A stretch of 64,000 nucleotides of DNA from Carya illinoinensis (GCF_018687715.1 NC_056762.1:31422864-31486863), one strand, 5' to 3'; counted from the first letter of the stretch, positions 22,923 to 34,500 are shown. Numbers and translations are program-made. Notes: generated from the sequence alone by a model not told the origin.

Positions 22923-23557
22923 TAGGGATGAAAATTTAAACCGGTAAACCGGTAAACTGGAAAACCGACCAGGCTTGGACCGGTTGGTTCAGTTTTGAAC
23001 CGGTCCGGTCTGGGACCTATTCCTTTATTTTAAAAATCGGTTAAATCTGGTCTAGTTTCAGTTTTTGGCTTTCTAAGACCAGACCAAATTGGTTTATAAA
23101 ATATATATAAATTAATTTTTAATATTATATATATACTTTTATATATATATGAAATAATTTTATATTATAATTTATAACAAAAATTTTAATCTTAAATATG
23201 AACGTTTGTTTGATCATATGCTATTAATATACAATATATATTAATTACATTTTGCCTAATAAATTCTCAACATATTCATTTTGATAAATACATAATACAT
23301 TAGTAATACTAATATACAGTAGTATATTAATTACATTTTGCTTTAATTAATCAATAGACATTAGAAAATTACATTTTTTTATGACATTGGCACTTGATTA
23401 AAATCGAAAAACCGGACCGAAACCGGTAAAATAAAAAATACCGGTTTAGAAGGGTAACTAGTCTAAGATCAGTTTTTGAAAATGCAAAGTCGGTGTATGC
23501 TGGTTTGATCCCAAAATTTGCACAAAATCAAATCAAACTGGACCCGTTACACCCTTA
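22923..23557. mobile_element. hAT-like non-autonomous transposon, 8-bp TSD
   Basis: It begins TAGGGATGAAAATTTAAACCGG and ends CGTTACACCCTTA, an imperfect terminal inverted repeat. The interior has many AACCGG/CCGGTT words near both ends. The 8-bp flanks are ACCCCATG (22915-22922) and ACCGCATG (23558-23565), one mismatch apart. An 8-bp duplication and TAGGG-type ends fit hAT. No ORF; 635 bp. Confidence 0.75.
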
Positions 23558-23719
23558 ACCGCATGCTCAATACTTCATCAACCCAAGCATGACAACTGTA
23601 GAAAATCGATACTGCCACATCGATGGGGGTAAAGCTTTACGCTAAAAGCGGTGATCTAACAGGGTCTACCCATTACATTCTTTCCAGCAATTTTCTTTGG
23701 AGTAATCTAAGAACTCATA

Positions 23720-25746
23720 TGTGACGCCCCAAAATCCCCATGCATGGATGATGACATCACGGGTCATCACCCTATCGACGTGTGCCAAGTGTGTGTATAA
23801 GCGACGAATGTGCACGAGAAATACGCAGCGAAAAGCAAGTCAATAACTAAGTACCAGAATTTTTCTTGTTTAATACAAAGCTGTTCAACACATACATAAA
23901 TAAATATTACAAGACACAAACATAATTTTAAACTAAATACAAAGCATAAACTTCAGCACCCCGGCGGAGCCGCATCCTCGGGCTCAGCCTCCTCCTCCTC
24001 ATCCTCAATCTCTGCACCAAAATCTACGGTACCAAAAATGGTGCCGCAGGTAAGTAAAATCCAAACACCACCAGATAAAAACATATAGAACTCAAACAAT
24101 ATGCATGAAGTGATGCCAATGCACAAAACCCATAAAATCATATTTTTTCACACACGCCAAAAATTCCATTTGGCCCAAAAATATAACCTTTCCAAATATC
24201 ACGCCAAAAGTCACATTTGGCCCATATCAAACTCAAACCGTTTACCAATTAAACCGTATGCACCATGACCTCCCCTAGGGGTCATCCGCACACCCTGGCT
24301 CCAGTGCCACACCGCAGGTAACAACCAAGCATGTGACACATAAACGAGCGATGCCCAGTTCCGCGCCCCGCGCGTTCGTAGCCAAGCATCCTCTAGCCCT
24401 CGCCAGCGAAGGGCCACGGAGTCTGTGCGTAGAGAGATGCCTGGTTCCGCGCCTGGCGCATTCGTAGCCAAGCATCCTCTAGCCCCCGCTCCTGTTGTCG
24501 TCCAGCGACAACTCAAGGGACGTCACTTAGTTTATTATGCTCTCGAGTGACCAGAGGAGCTCCACCGGAATAATACCTCATCCCGGCTTGGGGTCGTGAT
24601 ACACATGCACCCGAAAACTATTTACGCCAATAAAACGGGATTTTCTCGATTAAAACAAAATGCACATAAACACAATATGCAACTCATGCCTCATGGCTCA
24701 AAAAATCAAGCAATCACAAACAAGCAAAACCAAGCATTCCGTCCTCAATCCATCCGACCCCTGAACTCCTCGGACTCAGTCCGGAATCAGCCAACCAACA
24801 ACAATTAATTATTGAATGAGAAAAATATATTTAAATCTAAAAGTAGGGTTTGAAAAATACTTACAGTGCTATATGGTATTTTTAGAAAGTACGCGGCGTT
24901 GCAAACGGCGGAAGGAAAGCAACGTAATAGTGAAATTTCACTGTGGCCGTGGGTTGTAAAATACCCACTTTTGAACGGGGACAAACCAAGGCTCGGGATT
25001 GATGGGGAAGGGTCTAAGGATGTTTATGAATCTAGTGAAAGTGGAGTTTGGCCGTGGGTGGCAACGGAAACGGCGGAGGAAGGGCCGAAATGCCCAAAAA
25101 GGAAACTAGCTCGTGGGAGCTGTTCCGGTGACTGTTAGAGGCGAAAAATGGGTGGGTTAGGACGGCAATGAGTCGGTGATGAAGTGGTGAAGAGGTGGTG
25201 GCCGGAGGTGGAGCGATGGTGGCAGATCAGAGAAAAAATCCGTGAGGCTTGCTGGGTTTTTTCCGGCCAAACGGCGGCTCCGTTGGCGGTGAAAATTGGT
25301 GGGGTGGTTCACCGGAAGGAGGGAAAGATTTTGGTGGGGGGGTGTGCCGCACGGTGGCCGGCGGCGGTGGGTCTAGGCAGAAGAAGCTTCCGGCGTGGGA
25401 GAGGAGAGAGAGAGAGAGAGATGAACGGGGGGGTATCGCGCGGGAAGGGGAGGGAAAAGGAAGAAAAAAAAAAGAAAAAAAAAAGAAAGAAAAGAGAAAA
25501 ATAGAAAAAGGAAAAAGGGAAAATAAAAGATGGAGGGAAGAAATGAGGTCCAATCCTCACTCCGGAAGCCAAAACAGATCCGCCGAAAACGACATTAAAA
25601 ACCGTAAAACGACTAAATAAATTAAACACCACATCAAATAAATAAAAACAAATTAAAATACATTAATTTAAAATAAATAAATCAATATATTAATTAAATT
25701 AAAAACAACACTTCAGTGAAAATACACGTAAAAGCGGGTCATCACA
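23720..25746 (-). repeat. 3' LTR of the chromovirus
   Basis: 2027 bp; on the plus strand it starts TGTGACGCCCCAAAATC and ends GGGTCATCACA. It carries about 125 bp (24371-24495) absent from the 5' LTR, including two direct copies (24350-24406 and 24436-24490) of a unit containing TTCGTAGCCAAGCATCCTCT. It has (GA)n at about 25404-25422 and a purine-rich zone at 25440-25540. Confidence 0.92.
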
Positions 25747-25760
25747 TCCTCCCCCCCTTA
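25747..25760 (-). other. Chromovirus polypurine tract
   Basis: The minus strand reads TAAGGGGGGGAGGA, directly before the 3' LTR; it primes plus-strand DNA synthesis. Confidence 0.85.
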
Positions 25761-25866
25761 AAAACAAATTTCGTCCTTGAAATTAGCAAGATCAACCACC
25801 AACTTAAAACAAGCCACATAAAATCACATAAACCATCTGTGACCAAGATTAAGAAATGTACCGTCT

Positions 25867-27340
25867 TTACTCAAACAAGTATAGGTATTGTTTCCTCATG
25901 TCCGCTACTCGCTCCCAAGAGAAGTCTTGAGCTAACGGATCTCCCCATGACACCTTAACCAAAGGTATCGTCTTGGACCTCAACTGTTGCTCCTTCCAAT
26001 TCATGATCTGCGACGGAACAACCTCATAAGTGAGATCCGGTTGCAACTGAATACTCTCTGGGTCGACAAAGCGTGGCTCTTGTTGTCCAAAGCTCTTCTT
26101 CAAGGATGATACGTGGAAGACATCATGAATATCCCCAAAATACTCTGGCAAAGCAACTCTATAGGCGACGGACCCTACCTTCTCCAGAATCTGAAAAGGG
26201 CCGACATACCTCGGATCCAGTTTCCTCTTCTTACCAAAACACTTAACACCTCTCATGGGAGAGACTTTGAGATAAACCCAATCACCTTCTTCAAAAGATA
26301 ACTCTCTCCTCCTGGTATCAGCGTAGCTTTTCTGACAACTCTGAGCTGCCGCCATTTTATCCCTGATGATCCGAACTTGGCTTTGCATCTCTTGAATTAT
26401 TTCGGGTCCAATTATCCTACTCTCCCCGACTTCATCCCAACACAAGGGCGATCTGCACTTCTTCCCGTAAAGAGCTTCATAGGGAACCATCTGAATGGTC
26501 GCATGGAAGCTGTTATTATATGCAAACTCTATGAGCGGCAAATGGTTTTCCCAACCCCCTTGAAATTCCATGACACACGCTCGCAACATGTCTTCAAGGG
26601 TCTGAATGGTACGCTCCGATTGGCCGTCTGTCTGTGGGTGGTAAGCAGTACTGAACTTCAACTTAGTACCCAAAGCTGCCTACAAACTCTTCCAGAACTG
26701 CGACGTGAACCTTGGGTCTCGATCCGACACTATACTCTTTGGTATGCCATGCATCCGCACTATTTCTTTCACATATAAGCGTGTCAACTTACCCAAGGAA
26801 TCGATGTTATTAACAGGCAAGAAATGAGCACTCTTCATTAACCGGTCAACAATCACCCAAACAGAATTTTTCCCACTAGGCATCCTCGGCAAGCCCACTA
26901 CAAAGTCCATCGTGATGTCATCTCATTTCCACTCAGGAATAGGGAGGGGATGGAGCATACCTGCGGGTCTTTGATGCTCGGCCTTCACTTGACGGCATGT
27001 ATGACATTTCTCAACATACAAGGCAATATCCCTCTTCATTCCATCCCACCAATAATTTTTTCTTCAAGTCCCGGTACATCTTTGTACTGCCGGGATGAAC
27101 TGAATAAGGGGCCGTATGAACTTCTGCCATGATCCACTCTTTGAATTCTGAATCTTTGGGGACCACTCTGCGATCTCGGAACTGAAGTATTCCATCTTTA
27201 TCCATACTATAGTGCAACGGCCCTCAAGATTTTCTGACTCTTTTTCTGATATTCAGTAGCTTCGGATCCTTCCTTTGAAGAGTCTTCAATTCTTCAAAAT
27301 CAGTTACCCGAATATCAAGAACTGAAGATAAAATCTCTTC
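25867..27340 (-). pseudogene. Chromovirus integrase with chromodomain-like C-terminus
   Basis: Minus strand, in order: zinc-binding H2C2 region (27011-27217, [13 protein letters not shown], then a frameshift; the [14 protein letters not shown] half follows), DDE core with [19 protein letters not shown] and [13 protein letters not shown] so all three acidic residues remain, and a C-terminal domain ([12 protein letters not shown]). It ends with a region around [11 protein letters not shown] and MRKQYLYLF that matches the degenerate chromodomain of Tekay/Del elements, which targets insertion to heterochromatin. Breaks: a TGA where Trp is expected before the DDIT motif, a TAG at 26680, and a frameshift near 27050. 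The main open block (25867-26673) is 268 codons. Confidence 0.88.
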
Positions 27341-27439
27341 TTGCTATAAACTTTTAATAAGGAGCATTCTCATCCCACAAAGCAAAGAATCCAATTTTGA
27401 CGGCTCGGCTTCATCTTCCAAGTGCGATTTTCGGCTTCA

Positions 27440-28196
27440 TATTTTGACGCTAACACTGGTGCCGTCGTCAACCTGCGCTTCAATTCTTGGAAGCTTCTCT
27501 CACACTTATCTGACTAAACAAATTCTGCATTCTTCCGAGTCAAAGCTGTGAGAGGTCCGGATAGGCGAGCAAATCCCTCCACAAATCTTCAGTAATATCC
27601 GGCAAGTCCCAAGAAACTCCGGATCTCGCGCACTGTAGTCGGACGCGGTCATGACAAAATGACTTCCACCTTACTAGGATCAACAGCCACTCCATCTCAG
27701 GAAATCACATGCCCAAGAAATCTGACTTCCTCCAACCAGAATTCACACTTGCTGAGCTTGGCGTACAACTGGTGTTGGCTAATCCAAATGGCATCACCTT
27801 AAATTCATAATGCCCATATCTCGACCTGAAAGCAGTTTTGGGCACATCCTTGTCTTTGATCCTCAGCTGGTAGTATCCCGACCTTAAATCAATCTTCGAG
27901 AACACGGCTGCTCCTTGAAGCTAATCAAATAAATCATCTATCCACGGGAGAGGATATTTATATTTGATGGTCACTTTATTTAATTCCCAATAATCTATGC
28001 ACATATGGAGGGTTCCATCTTTCTTTTTAACAAACAGAACTGGTGCACCCCACGGCGAAGTACTAGGCTGAATAAACCCCTTATCTACCAGCTCTTGCAA
28101 CTGAGTATTCAACTCTTTTAATTCAGCCGGTGCCATGCGGTAAGAAGATTTATGTACAGGAGCCGCTCCAAGTTCCAAGTCTATAACAAACTCCAT
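27440..28196 (-). pseudogene. Chromovirus reverse transcriptase, catalytic centre deleted
   Basis: The N-terminal fingers/palm (27921-28196) has [20 protein letters not shown] and [11 protein letters not shown]. The next block (27705-27905) has [13 protein letters not shown] and [10 protein letters not shown]. Directly after this (about 27775) the frame shifts and resumes at the connection region ([20 protein letters not shown]). The stretch that should contain the catalytic (Y/F)xDD motif is absent. Similarity then runs through PRPTTVREIRSFLGLAGYY to LTTAPVLAS near 27440. The RNase H catalytic body that should follow is missing too; the next recognisable sequence is the linker before integrase. 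The enzyme cannot be functional. Confidence 0.85.
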
Positions 28197-28199
28197 TTC

Positions 28200-29132
28200 T
28201 CAGACGGGGGGTAGTCCAGGCAAGTCATCCATAAACACATCGGGGAATTCTTCCACAACTGGAATGTCTACCAAAGACTTCTTCTCGGACAGCGTGGACA
28301 CCATCTGGACTAAGAAGGCTTCCGCTCCCCATGCAATCTCTCTTCTTGCTTGAATTGCCGATATAATTACCGGCTTTTCTTTTAACTTACTCCCTGCAAA
28401 TTCCAGACAATCACCATCTAGAAGTTGAAAGATAATTACCCGACTTCTGCAATTAATACTCGCAGAATAACGGTATAGCCAATCCATCCCGAGAATGATA
28501 TCAAAATCCAACAGCTTAAACACCACCAAATCAGCATCCAAGAACCTTCCATCAAAATTTAACGGGCATCCCAAAGCAACCTTGGAACACCACACCATTT
28601 CACCATCTGGTAAAGCCACTACCAATGACTTTGGTAAAGGTTCCGTGACCAAATTACACATCCGCGCAAACGTGGAAGATACAAACGACTGTGAAGCACT
28701 GGAATCAAACAAAGTGCAAGCATAAAACTCATACAAACGGACTCTCCCTGTAATTACTCCAGCATCATGGGTCGCTGGCCCCTCATCATCCACATCTCCG
28801 GGTGTGACAGCATAAACTCGGGCTTGCATTGCTTGTCTTGGATTTGTTCTTCCTCCGTGTCTACCTCCACGGCTTCCTTGAACTCGGACGGGGCACTCAT
28901 GAGCAATATGGCCCACTTGGCCGCATCGGTAACACTGGGGTCCGCCACTCAGCCGACACTCGCCCTCATGAGCTCTATTACATGCTCCATAAATTGACAC
29001 CCGTTCTCCCATACGAACACCTGAGGACGCTTGAGGTCGAGTTCCGGTTCGCTGAATAAATTTCTGAGGCGAACCTGAGCTGCTTCCTTCACCAGAAAAA
29101 CTCCGCCTCTTATGACCCAGAGGGGAGCCCAT
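28200..29132 (-). pseudogene. Chromovirus gag C-terminus (zinc knuckle) and aspartic protease
   Basis: 310 open codons, in frame with the gag block upstream and separated from it only by the TGA at 29148-29150. Residues about 65-80 carry the CCHC knuckle CYRCGQVGHIAHEC. Residues about 135-240 form the retropepsin, with LFDSSASQSFVS where the family has DSGA, and the flap/ILG motif DIILGMDWL. The Gly to Ser change lies in the active-site triad. It ends with VEEFPDVFMDDLPGLPP, the usual linker to reverse transcriptase. Confidence 0.88.
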
Positions 29133-29147
29133 ACACAGATTATTCTC

Positions 29148-29779
29148 TCAATCTATAAGGGTGGCGACATCCACTAAGTCCTGAAAAATGGATATCCGGG
29201 GACTGCCCACCATACGGCGTATATCAGGGCGTAGTCCCTCCTGGAAACGCTCAGCTCGCATCTCCTCTGTGGCAATGAGGTGGGGAGCAAACCGCCCAAG
29301 TTCTATAAATCTTCGGGCATACTGTTCCACTGTTGTGCTCCCTTGAACCAAATTTGAGAACTCTCTTGCCTTTTGCTTCCTTACAGAAGCGGGAAAGAAG
29401 CGGTCGTTAAATTCTTTCTTGAAACGCTGCCAGGTCACAGCGGCGAAGGATCCCAATTCTAATTCCAGCATCACCCTCTTGGTATCCCACCAATCAGAAG
29501 CGGTGCCTTGCAACAGATAGCTGGCGTAGAGTACTTGTTGCGCCTCGATGCAACCACACACCTCAAAAGTTCTTTCCAAGTCCTTGATCCACTTTCTAGC
29601 CTGAAGTGGATCCTCTTCTCCAGTGAAGTGTGGAGTTCTATGCGCCAGAAAGCGCTCATAGGTGCATCCGACTTGCACCATGCTACTAGATCCTCCCGGG
29701 TATAGCCAAGGCCCTCCTTGATGTGGCCAAGGACCTCCTGGTTGCGGCCAAAGTCCTCTTTGTTGCGGACAAGGCCCTC
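29148..29779 (-). pseudogene. Chromovirus gag, main part
   Basis: The open block 29148-29681 contains the gag core (Retrotrans_gag type): FTGEEDPLQARKWIKDLERTF, TASDWWDT, FNDRFFP, EQYARRFIELGRFAPHL. Immediately upstream (29682-29779) is a run of GGPWPQ-like repeats rich in Gly, Pro and Trp that is cut by the copia insertion. The N-terminal remainder is at 39208-39395. It ends at a TGA (29148-29150) in frame with the zinc-knuckle/protease block. Confidence 0.88.
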
Positions 29780-31122
29780 TGTTGAACCCAAGGTTTCAAG
29801 TTTCATGTGATTATAAATTTACACATGGATTTTGATGATAACAAATGAATTCAAAGAATAAAGGAGTTTCAAGCTCAAGTTGTCCACACAATGGAGTCAA
29901 GCACATCAAAGAACCAAGCATGAGTAAGAAGGAAACAAGTTCACATTAAAGTCATAGAGTAATATTGTAAATCTCTTAAAATTCGAAATTAGAATTAATA
30001 TTCAAAATTAATATTTTATCATAAAGCATTAAAATACATTTTCCACATGTGCATGAATATTTTTAAAAATTAAATTTGAAAATTTTGAAAGATGATTGAT
30101 TGTCATCTTTTACATGTGCATGCCTTGATTAAAGGGTTGAATTTTGAAAATATTAAAGATGATTGATTGTCATCTTTTACATGTGCATGCCTTGATTAAA
30201 GGGTTGAACTTTGAAAATATTAAAGATGATTGATTGTCATCTTTCACATGTGCATATTTTATTTGAATATTTTCAAAAGTGATTGATGCTTTTTTAGACT
30301 TATACAAAAGGTAGATGATTTTGTTTGAAAAATTTGAAAAGTAAAGTGTGCTCCTTTTGTCATATGCCAAAAGTAAAATATTAGGTTTGAGTTTTTTAAA
30401 AAAAGTGAATGATGTCGTCTTTGACAATTGAAAAAGAAGAACCTTTTATTTGAATTTTTTGAAAAAGTGAATGATGTTGTTTTTGACATGTGAATCTTTT
30501 TTAACTTGAATATGAAGTCTCATATGCCTATAAATAGATCATTTGAGAGCTTCACATTCACAACACCAAGAGCATACAACATTCATTCAAAGCTTTCATT
30601 CTCTCTTCTCTAAGCATTGAGCCTTAATCTTTATTCATTTTGAGAGATATAGTTTGCGCTATATTGTTCTTATTTCACTCATTGAGGAGTATTTTCTGAT
30701 AACCTACCCACTATCAGCTCTTGTATCAGAAAAAGGGTGTATATAACCCTTGTGCGTGTAGAAAGTATTTTACATGGGGAATAGTTGAATTACCACGTGT
30801 AAGGTGATTGCAAGTATAGAGGGTGTTCTATACGGATCCTTTGCAGCGGTGTTGTTCAAAGGTGTAATAGGTTTCTATCTCCACCTGAAGGAGGTTGAAT
30901 AGTGAATTTGGAAATCTTCAAGGGGTAGCTTGAGGCGAGGACGTAGGCAGTGGGGCCGAACCTCGTTAACATACTGAGTTTGCTTCTCTCTTACCCTTAC
31001 TCTTTATATTTATTGTTATTTCATATTTTGTTTATATTTTATATTATATATTTGATTTATAATTGTTATTTTTTTAATACAACTCAATTCACTTCCCTCT
31101 TGTGTTAGTCATCTGGGCAACA
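29780..31122 (+). repeat. 5' LTR of the nested Sirevirus-type element
   Basis: 1343 bp, starts TGTTGAACCCAAGG and ends CATCTGGGCAACA. It contains three tandem units of about 66 bp, each carrying the dyad GATGATTGATTGTCATC, starting near 30091, 30158 and 30224. TATA box CTATAAATA is at 30528-30537. Confidence 0.92.
30528..30537 (+). promoter_or_regulatory. TATA box in the Sirevirus-type 5' LTR
   Basis: CCTATAAATAGATC lies about 590 bp upstream of the LTR end; the same box is at 38611-38620 in the 3' LTR. It would drive the genomic transcript. Confidence 0.75.
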
Positions 31123-31124
31123 AT

Positions 31125-31136
31125 TGGTATCAGAGC
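31125..31136 (+). other. Primer-binding site of the nested copia
   Basis: TGGTATCAGAGC, two bases after the LTR end; complementary to initiator-Met tRNA. A second copy of the sequence occurs at about 31316-31327. Confidence 0.85.
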
Positions 31137-31371
31137 TAGTTGACCTGTACTGTTCATATAGGTAGATCACTCATGGGAACTCTCGCTTGTGACTGTATCA
31201 TCGAAACAAGACTCTCCGACCATGAGTGACGGTGCACCGGTAGAGACGGTGGTCGGCTAGTCTAGTAGGTACAATTGTTAGGTGACATAGGTGCGGCCTA
31301 TGATCAGTAATAATTGGTATCAGAGCTAAGAACTCTATTATAAGATTAACTATCTTTTGAGTTAAGATCTT

Positions 31372-32325
31372 ATGGCTAACATTTCAGCTTCATTTGGTGA
31401 AGGTCAATCTAGCAGTCAGACTCCACTCTTTTGTGGAGATAATTACTCATTCTGGAAAGTTAGAATGAGAATATTCCTTCAGGCTCAAGGTCGAGAAATC
31501 TGGAAATGTATTGTAAATGGACCTTATATTCCAACAAAAGTGGTTGATGGAGTAAAGGTCAAAAAGGAAGAAGAAGAGTTTGATCGTGAAGACGATAGAC
31601 TTTATACTTTGAATTTAACTGCTATGAATTTATTATTTAATGCTATCAATGGACATGAGTTTAATAGAATAATGACTTGTGCTACGGCAAAAGAAATTTG
31701 GGATAACTTGGAAGTTACTTATGAAGGAACTTCGCAAGTCAAGGAATCAAAAATTTATATTCTTACTCATGAATATGAAATGTTTAAGATGAATGATGAT
31801 GAATCTATTTCTAGTATGCACACTCGTTTTACTAACATCATAAACAGCTTGATAGCTCTTGACAAAGTTTATTCCAAGGTGGAGATAGTAAGAAAAATTC
31901 TCAACTCTCTACCAAAACGCTGGGAATCAAAAGTGATAGCGATTCTTGAAGCTAGAGACCTCAAGAAGCTCGAAGTGAATGAACTCATCGGGTCACTTAT
32001 CACCCATGAGTACACATTGAAAAGCGGAGAAGAAGAAGGAAAGCCAAAAAAGAGCTTGGCACTTAAAGCTGTTCCTCATGAAAGTGAAAGTGATGAAGAT
32101 GAGGAAAATGAAGACAAAGATGAAGAAGCTGCGATGATAACAAGAAGAATTCAGAGGTTCTTAAAGAAAAATAAAATTCCTCCGAGGAAATCCTTCAAAA
32201 AGTTTTCTAAAAAAGATTCAGGTAAAAATGACACTTTAATTTGTTATAAATGTAATAAGCCTGGTCATATCAAGCCAGATTATCCTCTGCTAAAGAAAGA
32301 TCGAAACAAGGGCAAGAAACAATGA
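31372..32325 (+). pseudogene. Sirevirus-type gag, N-terminal block (317 codons)
   Basis: Starts MANISASFGEGQSSSQTP. The UBN2-type capsid domain runs about residues 20-215 (GDNYSFWKVRMRIFL, CATAKEIWDNLEVTYEG, KILNSLPKRWESKV). An acidic stretch follows at 235-255, then a basic stretch and a zinc knuckle CYKCNKPGHIKPDY at about 292-305, in which the fourth ligand is Tyr instead of Cys. The frame ends at 32325, but the natural continuation lies in another frame from 32322 (MKATWDDDSSSSDS), showing a small indel here. The ATG is 236 bp after the primer-binding site. Confidence 0.85.
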
Positions 32326-33002
32326 AAGCTACATGGGATGATGATTCAAGTAGCTCAGATAGTGAAGCAAGCAATGGAGAATCAGCAAATCTTTGTCTTA
32401 TGGCTAAAGATGACATTGAAATAATAAATCTTGATAATATTGAAGATCCTTCATATGAAGAATTGTAAAATGTTTTAGAAGAGGTTTATGAGGAATTTGA
32501 AAAATTGGGTATCAAATATACTGTTTTGAAAAAAAAAATTTCTTTAACAAATGAAATTGATATTTTAAGAAAAGAAAATATCATTTTGAAAGATGAAAAT
32601 CTTGAATTGAATAAGAAGAAAACCGATTTAGAAAATATTGTTGAAAATTTTACGAATGGAAAAAGAAATTTTGAAAAACTTCTTGGTAGTCAAAGATGTG
32701 TTTTTGACAAGGCAGGCTTGGGATATATGCCAAAACAAAAATACAAACCTTATAAAAATTTCTTTGATAATCTTTCTATATCAAAGACCAATAATCAAAA
32801 TTCTTTTCATAAAAATAATTTTGTCAAAAAAAGATATTATTATAATCATTCAAGTTCTTCATATATGTCACATGCTATTTGCAATTTTTGTAATAGAAAT
32901 GGTCATAATTATCATACTTGTCCTATTAGAAGAAATCATACAATGACTATTAGGGCCATATGGGTACCTAAAAATCTTGTTTCTTCTAATACTAATAAAT
33001 AA
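32322..33002 (+). pseudogene. Sirevirus-type gag, C-terminal coiled coil and second zinc knuckle
   Basis: Continues gag in the shifted frame, with one in-frame TAA at 32466-32468. After the stop comes a heptad-rich coiled coil (about 32505-32680: VLKKKISLTNEIDILRKEN...) and a second knuckle CNFCNRNGHNYHTC near 32880. It ends at 33000-33002. Sirevirus Gag proteins are known for such C-terminal coiled-coil extensions. The protein would assemble particles with the N-terminal block. Confidence 0.75.
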
Positions 33003-33087
33003 AGGACCCAAAGAACTTGGGTACCAAGAAAAATCATTTTAATTATTTTTATAGGTATGCATGAAGTCATCCATAAGTAAAAACAAG

Positions 33088-34500
33088 TGGTTTTTAGATA
33101 GTGGATGTTCAAGACACATGACGGGAGACAAGACTAAGTTCTTTGATTTTAGATCTAAAGAAGAATGACACGTGACATTTGGAGACAACTCGGAAGGGAA
33201 GATCGTGGGAATAGGTAAAATTGGTAATAAATCTTCTCTCATAATTGAAGATGTTCTACTTGTTGAAGGTCTAAAACATAATCTTTTGAGCATAAGTCAA
33301 TTATGTGATAAAGGATTTACAGTTACTTTCAAAATGGATAAGTGCATTATTTTGAATGATCATGATTGTAATATTTGTTTTATTGCTTTTAGAAACAATA
33401 ATGTTTATACAATCGATTTTGAAGAAATTACCTCACAAGATACTATTTGCTTTTCAGCTCAAAATGAAACTAATTGGTTATGGCATAGAAGATTAGGTCA
33501 TGCCAACATGGAACTTATTTCCAAACTTTCAAAAAATGATCTTGTGAGAGGTTTACCAAAAACAAATTTTCTTAAAGACAAAATTTGTGATGCATGTCAA
33601 TTTGGTAAACAAACAAAAATTTCTTTTAAAACTAAGAAACATATTTCCACTACTAGACCATTGCAACTGATACACATGGATCTTTTTGGACCAAATAGAG
33701 TTGCAAGTCTAGGAGGAAAATATTATGCATTTGTTATTGTTGATGATTTCTCTAGATATACTTGGGTCATCTTTCTTGCTCATAAAGATGAGGCACATAA
33801 TGCCTTTACCAAGTTATGCAAGAGAATTCAAAATGAAAAGGGCTATACTATTTCAAGTATCCGAAGTGATAGGGGAAAAGAGTTTGTTAATAAAAATATT
33901 GAAACATTTTGTGATGAAAATGGTTTTGTGCATAATTTTTCTGCTCCTCGAACTCCTCAACAAAATGGGATAGTAGAGAGGAAAAATAGATCTCTTCAAG
34001 AGATGGCAAGAACAATGCTCAATGAGAACAACTTGCCTAGTTATTTTTGGGCCAAAGCGGTAAGTACTGCATGTTATGTTATAAATAGAGTTATGCTAAG
34101 GTCTAAGTTAGATAAAACCCCCTATGAGCTTTGGAATGAGAAAAAGCCCAACATTGGTTACTTTCATGTATTTGGATGCAAATGTTTTATTTTGAATGAC
34201 AGGGATAATTTAGGCAAGTTTGATGCAAAATCTGATAAAGGTATCTTTCTCGGGTATTCTACTAATAGTAAAGCTTATAGAATATTCAATAAAAAGACTT
34301 TGACTGTACAAGAATCTATGCATGTAGTATTTGATGAATCTAATTCTCCACTCTCCAAGAAATCTATTGATGAAGAAACAGGAGGTATAAATAACACGGA
34401 AAGTCTCAATCTCAACAAAGAGAAAACAATAGAGGAAGTTCAACATGGAGCCATTAAGAAAGATCATCAAAATTTAATACAAGATGCAACCAAACAGTAG
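33088..34500 (+). pseudogene. Sirevirus-type protease and integrase
   Basis: The protease active site WFLDSGCSRHMTGD begins at 33088 with an intact D-S-G. A TGA at 33166-33168 interrupts it. The open block from 33169 to 34500 then carries the rest of protease (GLKHNLLSISQLCDKG), the HHCC region (WLWHRRLGHAN...CDACQFGKQ) and the integrase DDE core (HMDLFGP, SIRSDRGKEF, QNGIVERKNR), with all three acidic residues present. It ends at TAG (34498-34500), in frame with the reverse transcriptase that follows, so the stop is a lesion. Confidence 0.88.

Noticed and set aside
24866..25138. 90-codon plus-strand ORF in the 3' LTR, repeated at 40678-41004 in the 5' LTR
   Set aside because: Its conservation only reflects LTR identity; it is antisense to the element, has no domain, and the two copies differ at their ends.
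25184..25632. Overlapping Lys/Glu-rich and Phe/Ser-rich ORFs (also at 3442-3837 and 41014-41482)
   Set aside because: They are translations of a purine/pyrimidine-biased stretch in the LTRs, open in several frames at once for compositional reasons.
26113..26778. Plus-strand ORFs opposite integrase (26113-26301, 26377-26778)
   Set aside because: Shadows of the well-supported minus-strand integrase.
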